Shown here in pieces: positions 33,869 to 42,128 of a stretch of 64,000 nucleotides of DNA. A model generated the notes under the pieces. That model was not told the origin of the DNA, made no database searches, and saw only the letters and a program-made list of their open reading frames with translations. Positions within the stretch are counted from its first letter, which is position 1, and each line of letters starts with the position of its first letter. Both the position numbers and the translations under genes were made by a program. The DNA is from Chloroflexi bacterium UBA4736 (GTDB lineage: Bacteria; Chloroflexota; Dormibacteria; Dormibacterales; Dormibacteraceae). The stretch is taken from assembly GCA_002404015.1 (NCBI GenBank), contig DHIW01000104.1, forward strand, positions 1 to 64,000, read 5' to 3'.

Positions 33869-35025
33869 GCCGCGGTTCCGAAGAGCCTCGGGTGGATGTG
33901 GTCGTAGAGGATCCGGACGGTGGCCGCGACGGGGACCGCGATGAACATGCCCAGGATCCCGGCGAGGCTGAAGCCTGCGATGAAGGCGACGATGACGAGG
34001 ATCGGGGGCAGGCGGACGGCGTCGCCGACCACCTTCGGGTACACGAAGTTGAGGATCAGGTTGGAGATGACGAAGTAGGCGATCGCCACGAGGATCGCCT
34101 CCTGGGGGCTGGTCGCCAGGGCGATCAGGATCGCTGGGATTGCGCCCAGGAAGGGGCCCAGGTAGGGGACGAGGCTCGTGATGGCAGCCAGTAGGCCCAG
34201 GGCGATCGCGTACTTGATGCCTAGGAGTTGGACTGCGGCGCCGCAGAAGATGCCGATCAGGCTGGCGATGATCAGCTGGCCTCGCATGTAGGAGTAGAGC
34301 ATCGACTTCACCTGCTCCCACACGATGTCGAAGTCGTCCCGGTAGGCGGTGGGGGTGAGGCTGCGGAGGAGGTTGGTGACGCGATGGGCGTCCATCGCGA
34401 GGAGGAAGGCGACGATCAGCATCAGGACGATCTGCAGCATCGTCCCCAGAGCGGCGAGGCCGAGGCTCAAGGCGTTGCCGAACTGGCCGAGGAGGAACTC
34501 GTTGAAGTGGAGGTTGATCTGCTGGGTGATGCGAGCCAGGTCCAGCTTCATGCCGTAGATGTTCAGCGGCTGGCCCTCGATGGAGCTGAGCCTCGCCTGG
34601 GCCGTGGTGGCGAGTGCGGGGCCCTGGCTCTGCAGCTGGCTGACTTCCTGCGAGATCACGGGCACGAAGATGCTGAGGAGGCCCGCGAACACGAGAACGA
34701 CGCCCACGAAGAGGAGGAGGATGGCGAGGGGGCGGGGCATACCTCGACGAGAGAGGAGGTCCACACCCGGAAGGATCAGGAAGGCGAGGAGGGCGCCCAG
34801 TACGAAGGCGCCGATGACATCGCGGATCAGGAAGACAACGCCTAGACCCACCAGCAACATGGCCAGAGCGAAGGCCACCTGCATGGACTTGGCGCGCTGT
34901 TGGGATAGGGCTGGCTGGAGCCGCTCGGCTAGCTCGACCGGAGTCTGGGCCTCGGCGGCGCGTGGCTCGTCTGGGTCAGCCGGTGGTTCGGAGGAGGGGC
35001 GTCCTGATCGGGCACTTGACTGCAC
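33865..35025 (-). CDS. AI-2E family permease
   Basis: The 386-aa protein has eight membrane segments of the AI-2E_transport family (ALAMLLVGLGVVFLI, FVLGALLAFLILPGVDLLS, GALVPYLGPFLGAIPAI-type tail). Members move varied solutes, including Na/H exchange in some; the name AI-2E does not mean that it moves autoinducer 2. GTG 35025 gives a 45-residue Pro/Glu-rich cytosolic head. It is first in the operon with the phosphoesterase and glycosyltransferase genes. Confidence 0.85.
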   Translation of the reverse strand: MQSSARSGRPSSEPPADPDEPRAAEAQTPVELAERLQPALSQQRAKSMQVAFALAMLLVGLGVVFLIRDVIGAFVLGALLAFLILPGVDLLSRRGMPRPLAILLLFVGVVLVFAGLLSIFVPVISQEVSQLQSQGPALATTAQARLSSIEGQPLNIYGMKLDLARITQQINLHFNEFLLGQFGNALSLGLAALGTMLQIVLMLIVAFLLAMDAHRVTNLLRSLTPTAYRDDFDIVWEQVKSMLYSYMRGQLIIASLIGIFCGAAVQLLGIKYAIALGLLAAITSLVPYLGPFLGAIPAILIALATSPQEAILVAIAYFVISNLILNFVYPKVVGDAVRLPPILVIVAFIAGFSLAGILGMFIAVPVAATVRILYDHIHPRLFGTAA

Positions 35026-35176
35026 GGTTCTTGATCCCCGCCAGTATGACGAGGGCACCCCGAAGTTGATCCGATCTGCGCCCACGGCCGGGGTAGCTAC
35101 TGCCGGCCTCCCCCGGCTCAATAACGGACTCTGCCTGACGGCCAGCCCTGACCTGCGCGACCCAGTGTCGGTGCGT

Positions 35177-37696
35177 CTAGTTGGTGACCGCGTTTGGTGA
35201 GGGAATCGGCGGACGTGCCTCAAGCATCGGCCCAGAGGACATCTGACCAGAGTCTCGCGTAAAGCGGTTAGCCGTGACCGCGAGGGCAAGCAATCCCACC
35301 GCCAAGACTGCATACGTGACGTGAGGCCCAAGCACCGTTACCAGAATTCCACCGATTGCGGTGCCGCCAACCAATGCGCCTTGGGCAGCACCAAATCTCG
35401 CGGCCATGATGCTGCCGCGATTGCCCTGCTTCCCCATTTCCAACAGATTGGTGGTTATCGCAATTATGTAGATCGCATTTCCGACCGATGCGACCAGGAG
35501 CGCCAAACCCGTGAGTATGAGGTTGTGACTGACAGCCACGCCAATGCTGAATACACCCGTCATCGCCAAGCCGAGCACCGCTAGTCGGATTGTGCCAATC
35601 GCCTTCACGCGGGCCACGATCAGGCTACCAGCCACGACACCCACAGCGAGAGTCGCCTCGAGGATCGTGAATGCCTGGGCACCATCGCGACTCTGCTCAT
35701 AGGCGAGGGCAATGAGAGCGGGAAAACTCATGCTTAGTAGAACGGCAGCTGCAGCAACGGTGATCAGACGCGGGCCGACTCCGCGGATCCGAAGGGCTTC
35801 ACGAAAACCCGAGGTGATCCGGACCGAAAGTTGGCCGCCGCCCAGACTGCCGACAGCCAGTACGAGCAGCACAGATCCTACGAACGTTGCGGAATCGACG
35901 AGAAATAGCGGCGTTGTACCGCGGCCAAACCACAGCAGCAGCCCAGCCAGTGGGAACCCAGCGACACCCCCAGCCATAGTTGCGGCGGTAACTAAAGCGT
36001 TGGCCCTGCCCACATCGGCGGGGTTCACAATATCGGGGACCGAGGCTTGGCGTGCTGGCTGAACGACCGCATTCAGAGCAGCTAACACCAAGAGGATTGG
36101 GTACAGGCAAAGGTAGGAGCGCGCGAGCAGGAATGGGGTCGAGAGAAGAATCAGGGCTCTGGCGATGTCGCCGCCGACGACGAGATACCGCCGCGGGAAC
36201 CGATCAGCCAGGCCACCGAGAATACTAGTCATGACGACCGTGGCGACCGCCTGAACGCCGTAGACTGCCGCTACAAAACGAGCGTCCCGCGAAACCGCAT
36301 ACACGGTAACCAGGCTGGCAACGATAGTGAGCGGGTCGCCTAGACTGGACACGGCTACGCTCGCAACTAGGCGTCCCAATCGCGGATTGCTTACAAGAAG
36401 CCGTAGAGGCGATACGGCGACAGGTGCGGTCACGCGATCATCGTTGATGACGTGGTCGAGGCCGTGAAGGGCGCGAAGGGCGTTGACGATACGAAAGTCG
36501 TACCATCGCCCAGCGGCCACCGTTAGGTGGTCAATTGCCTCTAGTGCGGTCATCGTGGTCGGTCGATACAAGCGCGGCGTCGTTATCGTGTCGTATGAGT
36601 CCGCGACGGCGAGGATTCGAGCCCCTAGGGGAATGCTTGATCCGAGCAAACCAGCGGGATATCCCGAGCCATCCCATCGCTCGTGGTGGTGACGTACCAT
36701 GGGCGCGATCGGTGCCAAAGCGGAATGCCGACTTACCATGTCTGCGCCAATCGATGCGTGCTGTTTCATGATTTCCCATTCTTCGGGCGTCAGTCCAGTC
36801 GCCTTGTTGAGAATGTGATCTCGTATGCCGATCTTACCGATGTCGTGGAGGGTGCCCGCTGTTCTGAGTTCGTCACATTCACGACTGCTTAGCTGCAGCT
36901 GCCGAGCCAACGCCATAGCCAACTGGCCGACTCGAGCTGAATGCGACTCGGTGTACGGGTCTCGGGCATCGAGTGCTTGGGCAGCGAGGGTTAGCGTTTG
37001 CTCACGGGCAAGCGCCTGACGTTGAACATCTGCCAGATTCCCCCGCACAGCGACCAAGAAGGCGAAGAAGCCAGGAACGATCAAGTAGCCAACTGGTACC
37101 TGAAGAAGCTGGTAGACGATTGCGCCGCCGAACCCGAGAGCGGTCACCGAACGCAACGTAGAAAATGTGATGTTGTCCAGGAGCGTCTGCATTAGTCCTG
37201 TGCCATTGATATAGCCGAAAACCCTCGCGGCGACCGGATAGTTAATGAGGATGAAGGCCGCGACATAAAGGATTGTCCGGACCGGAACGGTCCAGAATTG
37301 GTCTGCGGGAATGAGGTAGCTGACGGCCAGGGACGGGATAGCGTGCGCGATTGCGACGTTGGCGCGATTGAACAGGGTGGGCCAATGCGGGACCCCCCGC
37401 CTGAACTTCGACGGCTCATTGAGCGCGGACCATGCAACTAGGCCTACTCCTGCGCCGGGCGCAAGCAGGCCTGCAGCAATGAAGAAGGGGTCAACGACTC
37501 CTATTCGGCCGTCCTTCCATTCGATGGGCATCAGCGTGGCCAGCTGGATGGCGATGGCCAAGTAGAGAAGCTCAGGTAGCGCGGTGAAAGGGATCGGCCT
37601 TAGCAACCACGCCGCGGGCACTATGGCTATGCCGACCAGGACGACCAGCAGTATGTAGCGTTGGGCCGCCCCCGCCAGGGAGCGATACGGGACCAC
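35177..37696 (-). CDS. membrane HD-GYP phosphodiesterase fused to MFS exporter
   Basis: The 839-aa product has three parts. Residues 1 to about 225 are a six- to eight-helix membrane input domain. Residues about 235-415 are a full HD-GYP domain (HSARVG, HDIGKIGI, HHHERWDGSGYP, ILAVADSYDTI, then GRWYDFRIV), expected to hydrolyse cyclic di-GMP. From about 430 a 12-helix MFS_3 domain follows (ASVAVSSLGDPLTIV, GGLADRFPRRYLVVGG), related to macrolide and siderophore exporters. HD-GYP fused to an exporter is most unusual. A 22-codon ORF and terminator precede it on the same strand. Third-base GC is lower than in core genes. Confidence 0.9.
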   Translation of the reverse strand: MVPYRSLAGAAQRYILLVVLVGIAIVPAAWLLRPIPFTALPELLYLAIAIQLATLMPIEWKDGRIGVVDPFFIAAGLLAPGAGVGLVAWSALNEPSKFRRGVPHWPTLFNRANVAIAHAIPSLAVSYLIPADQFWTVPVRTILYVAAFILINYPVAARVFGYINGTGLMQTLLDNITFSTLRSVTALGFGGAIVYQLLQVPVGYLIVPGFFAFLVAVRGNLADVQRQALAREQTLTLAAQALDARDPYTESHSARVGQLAMALARQLQLSSRECDELRTAGTLHDIGKIGIRDHILNKATGLTPEEWEIMKQHASIGADMVSRHSALAPIAPMVRHHHERWDGSGYPAGLLGSSIPLGARILAVADSYDTITTPRLYRPTTMTALEAIDHLTVAAGRWYDFRIVNALRALHGLDHVINDDRVTAPVAVSPLRLLVSNPRLGRLVASVAVSSLGDPLTIVASLVTVYAVSRDARFVAAVYGVQAVATVVMTSILGGLADRFPRRYLVVGGDIARALILLSTPFLLARSYLCLYPILLVLAALNAVVQPARQASVPDIVNPADVGRANALVTAATMAGGVAGFPLAGLLLWFGRGTTPLFLVDSATFVGSVLLVLAVGSLGGGQLSVRITSGFREALRIRGVGPRLITVAAAAVLLSMSFPALIALAYEQSRDGAQAFTILEATLAVGVVAGSLIVARVKAIGTIRLAVLGLAMTGVFSIGVAVSHNLILTGLALLVASVGNAIYIIAITTNLLEMGKQGNRGSIMAARFGAAQGALVGGTAIGGILVTVLGPHVTYAVLAVGLLALAVTANRFTRDSGQMSSGPMLEARPPIPSPNAVTN

Positions 37697-37742
37697 GACG
37701 GGCGGATTCTACCGCGCGCGGTCGTAGCCGAGTCTGCCTAAC

Positions 37743-37772
37743 ATAAAAATAGGGCCCAGCGTCGCTGGGCCC
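37743..37772 (-). terminator. intrinsic terminator between the mini-ORF and the HD-GYP-MFS gene
   Basis: On the minus strand GGGCCCAGC (37772-37764) pairs with GCTGGGCCC (37760-37752) around a GAC loop, followed by TATTTTTATG. It ends the 22-codon ORF transcript and stands 46 bp before the HD-GYP-MFS start, so it may work as an attenuator. Confidence 0.88.
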
Positions 37773-37803
37773 TTCATCGGAACGTCGGTAGTCTACTTAG
37801 CGG

Positions 37804-37872
37804 CTAGACCAACCACGTTCCGACGACGCGAGTCTGTCGAGTCGAAAAGAACTTCTTCAGAATGCTCGCCAT
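37804..37872 (-). CDS. 22-codon ORF, candidate signal or leader peptide
   Basis: An ATG at 37872 opens 22 codons ending at TAG 37804. The peptide is basic and amphipathic: MASILKKFF, then RQTR, then VVGTWLV at the C-terminus. GGGAGGA lies about 12 bases upstream, slightly far for an SD. A perfect terminator follows 31 bp after the stop, so the unit has promoter-to-terminator size. It could be a secreted or processed signal, a toxic peptide, or a ribosome-stalling leader controlling the exporter gene downstream. The last would use W-L-V or R-x-x-R as a stall site. It is the smallest and most telling ORF of the signalling island. Confidence 0.55.
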   Translation of the reverse strand: MASILKKFFSTRQTRVVGTWLV

Positions 37873-37965
37873 GTCAGTTTAGTGTCCTCCCGCGCCTCTC
37901 GGCGACTCCGGGTACTCGTCCGATTTGACAAGGCGGATTGTCTGGTAGATGAGCCCATGGCGGAA

Positions 37966-38023
37966 TCCCTAAGTTACGTCGGCGGCATCCCGCAAATTAG
38001 GGAGTGGTCTCTCCCTAATTTGC
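37966..38023. promoter_or_regulatory. inverted and direct repeats, candidate operator
   Basis: GCAAATTAGGGAG (37992-38004) and CTCCCTAATTTGC (38011-38023) are perfect 13-bp inverted repeats six bases apart. A weaker third half, TCCCTAAGTTAC, is at 37966-37977. The unit is AT-rich, lies upstream of the mini-ORF and 38 bp beyond the LuxR-type gene's stop, and has no U tract. It may bind the LuxR-type regulator. Confidence 0.6.
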
Positions 38024-38060
38024 TCGATCCCTTGAGGATGCAGGGCTTGGGCCGGAGCGT

Positions 38061-38765
38061 CTAGAGATCCGACAGCGTGATGACTCCGAGGCGGAGCGCT
38101 ACGCTTACCGCCTCTCCTCTGTTGTTAACGCCCAGCTTCCGGTAGATGTTTCGGAGGTGGGTATCGACCGACGACCTGGCGATACCCATCTCTACGGCAA
38201 TCCTCTTGGAAGGAGTCCCCCGTGCGATCAGGTGCAATGTCTGAACTTCCCGCTCGGTCAGGGCAGCCTCAACCTGGGACGCCGGGCGCACCAGGCGAGC
38301 GGCACGCTCAAGCACTTCGGGCAACATCCTCCGAGGGACCGGCGATTCGCGCCGGATGGCAGCGCGTAGGGCACGTTGAAGTTCGTCAGGGCCCATGTCC
38401 TTTAACACGTAGCCATGACAGCCGGCGTTGATCATCCGAAGCAGGTCATCGCTAGAGTCGGAGACCGTCCACGCAACGATGGTCAGATGTGGGTGTAGAG
38501 CCAACATGCGGGTAGCCGTCTCCGCCCCGTCCGTACCAGGCATCTCTACATCAAGCAGAATGACATCTGGCGCAAGGGCGGGAACTAGGCGAAGCGCCTC
38601 GGTACCTGAGGCCGCCTCACCGACGCATTCGAAGTCAATGGCCTCACTTATCATTGCTCGGGCGGCGATCCTCGGCATCGCACGGTCATCAACGACCAGG
38701 ACCCGAAACCGCTTGGCGGGATTCTGCGAGCTATCGACTGGACGGTCCCTTACTGGCAACGCCAC
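38061..38765 (-). CDS. LuxR/NarL-type response regulator
   Basis: The 234-aa protein has a receiver domain (VLVVDDRAMPR with the acidic pair, DVILLDVEMPGTDG with the phospho-Asp, VLKDMG with Lys) and a LuxR HTH (LTEREVQTLHLIARGTPSKRIAVEMGIARSSVDTHLRNIYRKLGV). It is divergent from a histidine kinase gene 104 bp away and likely its partner. It ends beside the 13-bp inverted repeats. Confidence 0.92.
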   Translation of the reverse strand: MALPVRDRPVDSSQNPAKRFRVLVVDDRAMPRIAARAMISEAIDFECVGEAASGTEALRLVPALAPDVILLDVEMPGTDGAETATRMLALHPHLTIVAWTVSDSSDDLLRMINAGCHGYVLKDMGPDELQRALRAAIRRESPVPRRMLPEVLERAARLVRPASQVEAALTEREVQTLHLIARGTPSKRIAVEMGIARSSVDTHLRNIYRKLGVNNRGEAVSVALRLGVITLSDL

Positions 38766-38869
38766 CTCACGCCTCCATCATCCTCTTGTTTATCTATGAC
38801 AATTCGGCCACAACCTCGTGGTGGCCGATTGCACGCGACGCGGTCGCCAAACAAGGTGACGGTTAGCCC

Positions 38870-40213
38870 GTGGCGGTTCGCTACGTCGCGCTCTCATGTC
38901 TGTACCTGGTACTCGCAGTGTGGGTCACACTCAGCTGGGGACCGTGGCCTGCCGCAGGTGCTGGGAGTTTTGGTCAGTGGGCATTCCTCCTGGTGGCTGC
39001 AATCGTTCTCTCTGTCCCAGTCGTACGACTTGAACGGGGGATCATCAATTTAACCGCGATCGCAACAGTGGCGACTGCGTTAACGCTCAACCCCACGCAA
39101 GCCGCTGCTGTTGGACTGGCGGCAGGCACTGCAACGCTGGCAGGTCGAGTACGACATCCTGCGGGAGCAACCCAGGTCACGGGTTTCATCGTCTGGACAG
39201 CGGTGCCCACCGCGTTCCGGCTGTCGCTGCAGGCGATGGGTACGCCAGCGACTCCAACCACCATTGGGGTCGTCGCTACAGTCGTGGGCCTGAATGTCCT
39301 CATTACCGGCATGAACATATCCTTTGACAACCGCGAGTCCGTCGTTGGCGTACTGCGCGGGATTGTCACGCCGACCTTTATCGCCGCATATCTGTATTTC
39401 AGCTTGGCTGCAATTCTCTTGGCTCATTTGCTCGATGGCACGCTGGCTGGCTATGGATACGGATTGATCGTCGGTGCCATGAGCCTTGCACTGACCGACA
39501 CCATCAGTGTACGACGAGTCCGCCATTTTCTCGAGGCACAGTTGACCGATTCGGATCGCCATCTTGCCTTCAGTCGCGCCGTGGAGGGCGTGGTGCACAA
39601 TCTCCGCAACCACCTCGCTTCCATAATCGGCTATCTCGGTGAGGTATCAAACGAGCGTATTCAGCCGTCCGCCCAGAAGAACGTGGACATTGCGATGAGT
39701 GCGGCCTACGATGCGGCGGAGGTGCTCAAGCGGTTGTCGGCCGGTGCGGCGCCGCGCGTCGTGGCTGCGGAGAGACCCGTCGATCTAAACGAGCTGATCA
39801 GTGGATCCGCAGCACTCGTGGAGCGCGCAGCAAGGCAGGGCCGTGTACAGCTCTCGCTCAAGCGGTCCGTACGACCAGTGCTGGCGACGGCGGATCCGTT
39901 GTTGCTCCGTGAGGTGTTTACGAACCTGCTATTGAACGCATTGGAGGCGGTAGGGGAGGGGGGCGCAGTTGTAATCGAGACGGGCGTGCGTGAGGACCAG
40001 TGCTTCGTCACAGTACGCGACAATGGGCCAGGCTTTCCTGAGGAGTCGCGAGACAGACTATTTGAACCGCACTTTACAACGAAGACGAATGGGGTCGGTA
40101 TCGGACTATTTACGTCATACGGTATCGTCCGTGAGCATCACGGACAATTACTCTATGAGGGATCCAACCGTGGAGCCGTCTTTACGGTGACCTTACCCGG
40201 GCAGATCCTTTAA
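38870..40213 (+). CDS. membrane histidine kinase
   Basis: The 447-aa kinase has an N-terminal membrane domain of six to eight helices (to about residue 220) and a catalytic core: AVEGVVHNLRNHLASIIGYLGEV (phospho-His), NLLLNALEAV, DNGPGFP and GVGIGLF. The membrane domain resembles that of the HD-GYP-MFS protein in spacing and in the run RGIINLTAIATVATALTLNP against DGRIGVVDPFFIAAGLLAP, so both may read the same signal. GTG 38870 is the start. Its 3' end overlaps the response-regulator gene on the other strand by 21 bp. Confidence 0.9.
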   Translation: MAVRYVALSCLYLVLAVWVTLSWGPWPAAGAGSFGQWAFLLVAAIVLSVPVVRLERGIINLTAIATVATALTLNPTQAAAVGLAAGTATLAGRVRHPAGATQVTGFIVWTAVPTAFRLSLQAMGTPATPTTIGVVATVVGLNVLITGMNISFDNRESVVGVLRGIVTPTFIAAYLYFSLAAILLAHLLDGTLAGYGYGLIVGAMSLALTDTISVRRVRHFLEAQLTDSDRHLAFSRAVEGVVHNLRNHLASIIGYLGEVSNERIQPSAQKNVDIAMSAAYDAAEVLKRLSAGAAPRVVAAERPVDLNELISGSAALVERAARQGRVQLSLKRSVRPVLATADPLLLREVFTNLLLNALEAVGEGGAVVIETGVREDQCFVTVRDNGPGFPEESRDRLFEPHFTTKTNGVGIGLFTSYGIVREHHGQLLYEGSNRGAVFTVTLPGQIL

Positions 40214-40738
40214 CGCCGAGACTAGCAGGTCGATATCCACAGGTTTGGTGAAATAGGCCGACGCTCCTAGTGCTACCGCGCGCTTTGGCGCCGCGAGATC
40301 GAAAGTGCCGCTGACAACAATGAACTGTGAAGTTTGAACTGCGTTCAATTGCGAAGGAGTCAGTTTTTCCAACAGTCCCAGGTCGATCACGATCCTGGTA
40401 CCGAGGTGGACTGAGGCCGTAATGGTCGAATGTGCTTCCGACGGCCAGCCAGCCCTCACTAGCTGCCGGGCAGTGATTTCAGCCAGGCGCGGGTCATCGT
40501 CGAGGACATGTATGACCGTCGATCCGATAGACGGATGAACCGGGGCGAGCACGCTGGACTGATCCTCAAATCCGCGGAGGAGATTCAGGCAGTCGGCTAC
40601 GGACTCCAACACGTTTGGCGCGAACGGGTGGCCGTCCAGTTCTGCTAGTTCCAACTCGCCCTTCAGACGCGCCAGCGTCGAGCGGAGCCGGTGGAGCAGC
40701 TCGCGGACGTCAGTGTTGCTGGACGAATCGGTACCCAC
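40193..40738 (-). CDS. atypical receiver-domain protein
   Basis: A 181-aa protein. The first 60 residues form a helical region (LLHRLRSTLARLKGELELAELDG, SVADCLNLLRGFEDQ) like an HPt or dimerisation helix pair. A receiver follows (VIHVLDDDPRLAEI, then TRIVIDLGLL where the phospho-Asp should be, and YFTKPVD). The loop after the Asp is short, so phosphorylation is uncertain. There is no output domain. GTG 40738 overlaps the end of the OmpR-type gene by 29 bp. Confidence 0.75.
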   Translation of the reverse strand: MGTDSSSNTDVRELLHRLRSTLARLKGELELAELDGHPFAPNVLESVADCLNLLRGFEDQSSVLAPVHPSIGSTVIHVLDDDPRLAEITARQLVRAGWPSEAHSTITASVHLGTRIVIDLGLLEKLTPSQLNAVQTSQFIVVSGTFDLAAPKRAVALGASAYFTKPVDIDLLVSALKDLPG

Positions 40739-41381
40739 TGCCGTGGACCGTCTGAACCCAGCCAGGATCACCAAGGGCACGCCGGATCGCGTAGACCGCC
40801 TGCGAGACCGAGTGTTCGAAGCCTCGATAGTCCGTCCCCCACTCCGACTGCAGCAGCTCCGCGCGGCTGACCACGGCGCCAGGGCGGGAAGCGAGCCGAT
40901 GCAGGACCCGCAGCGGCTTCGTCTCGAGAACCACCTCCCGCCCATCCAGCGTGACCGACCGACCCTCCAGGTCTATGACCAGCCGCCCCAGACGCAGCAC
41001 CTGACCCTCCGTCCGGTCGCGCAGCGCACGGCGGACGCGGGCCAGGAGGACGTGGCGGTCCGTGCCCTTGAGGATGTAGTCCGCCGCACCTCGGTCGAGA
41101 CCCAGCACCTGGTCACCAGGTGCCAGTCGCGCGCCCGTGAGGATCAGGACAGGGAACGCAGGCAATCTGCCCTCGCGGCGCAGCTCGTCCAGCACCTCCG
41201 CTCCGTCCATGTCGGGCATGTCGAAGTCAAGGACCATGAGGTCCGGCTGGTCAGCTCGCACCAGCCGCAAGGCCTCGAGGGCGCTGTTGACCACCTCGAC
41301 GGCGTGTCCGTCGCGACGGAGGATCTCCGCCGTGACCCCCGCCATTCGGAAATCGTCGTCCACCACGAGAAGTCTCGCCAT
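40710..41381 (-). CDS. OmpR-family response regulator
   Basis: The 223-aa protein has a receiver (LLVVDDDFRM, LMVLDFDMPDMDG, VLILTGAR, ILKGTD) and a winged-helix output domain (GRLVIDLEGRSVTLDG, VLHRLASRPGAVVSRAELLQSEWG, VSQAVYAIRRALGD, TVHGSGYRF). It is likely activated by a kinase elsewhere; none is directly cotranscribed except the downstream receiver gene. The start is shared with a divergent regulator gene 100 bp away. Confidence 0.9.
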   Translation of the reverse strand: MARLLVVDDDFRMAGVTAEILRRDGHAVEVVNSALEALRLVRADQPDLMVLDFDMPDMDGAEVLDELRREGRLPAFPVLILTGARLAPGDQVLGLDRGAADYILKGTDRHVLLARVRRALRDRTEGQVLRLGRLVIDLEGRSVTLDGREVVLETKPLRVLHRLASRPGAVVSRAELLQSEWGTDYRGFEHSVSQAVYAIRRALGDPGWVQTVHGSGYRFVQQH

Positions 41382-41480
41382 CGCCCAGCCGGCGCCAACC
41401 TAGCACCTTCAAGAAGTCTTGAGAACTTCCTGACCAGCAGGTGAGGACTGCCAGCACCCACCCGACCTAATCTGCGGCGC

Positions 41481-42128
41481 ATGCGACAGCTCTTCGACCT
41501 CCAGGAGACCAGAAGCAAGCTCGACGAAGCCATGGAGCTGGTCGAGCACGACCGCTTCGTCCTTGGCGGTCTGCGCGACGGCATGCTCAAGGTAATCGCC
41601 GATTCGAATGCGCCGGCGGGGCGTCGCAACAAGCGCACCCGCGAACTCGCTCCCCTGGCGCGGCGGGCCCTCTTTGAGCGTCAGGCGCTGACCGTCTCCT
41701 CCGTGCTGGAGCCTGATGAGATCGATCAGCGGGCCGACTGGGAAATGGGCTGGCCGGCACTCCTGTACGCCCCTGTTGGGATGCCGAAAGTCCGCCCGGT
41801 CGGCCTGCTGATCGTCGGCACCAGGAAGTCCTATTGGTACGAGGAGGAGGCCGTGAACTACGTGAGCGCCCTCGCGATCACTCTGACTCCCTGCGTCCTC
41901 GCTCTGACCGGACCCCTGGCCCGACTCCGGCCGGACGAGCGCCAGGCCGCCCACCTGATCGGCGAGGGACTGTCGATTCTTGAGATCGCCAACGGGCTGC
42001 AGATGGATCGGCGCCAGGCCGAGCGCGTGGTCTCGCGGGTCCTCAGTAAGCTCTCACTCCGCTCTCCGAGGGACGTCCCTCAGCTGCTCCCCGACACCCC
42101 CCTAACCTCGGGGGGCCTCATCCTCTAG
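41481..42128 (+). CDS. GAF-like/LuxR-HTH-like regulator
   Basis: The 215-aa protein has an N-terminal helix, a GAF-like middle (ALTVSSVLEPDEIDQRADWEMGWPALLYAPVGM, VGLLIVGTRKSYWYEEEAVNYVSAL) and a C-terminal HTH similar to LuxR (LRPDERQAAHLIGEGLSILEIANGLQMDRRQAERVVSRVLSKL). There is no receiver domain, so it may sense a small ligand. TAATCT lies seven bases before ATG 41481, a leaderless start. It converges on and overlaps the kinase gene by four bases. Confidence 0.75.
   Translation: MRQLFDLQETRSKLDEAMELVEHDRFVLGGLRDGMLKVIADSNAPAGRRNKRTRELAPLARRALFERQALTVSSVLEPDEIDQRADWEMGWPALLYAPVGMPKVRPVGLLIVGTRKSYWYEEEAVNYVSALAITLTPCVLALTGPLARLRPDERQAAHLIGEGLSILEIANGLQMDRRQAERVVSRVLSKLSLRSPRDVPQLLPDTPLTSGGLIL

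Noticed and set aside
37882..38064. 60-residue plus-strand frame across the inverted repeats
   Set aside because: No ribosome site, no family, and it contains the palindrome.
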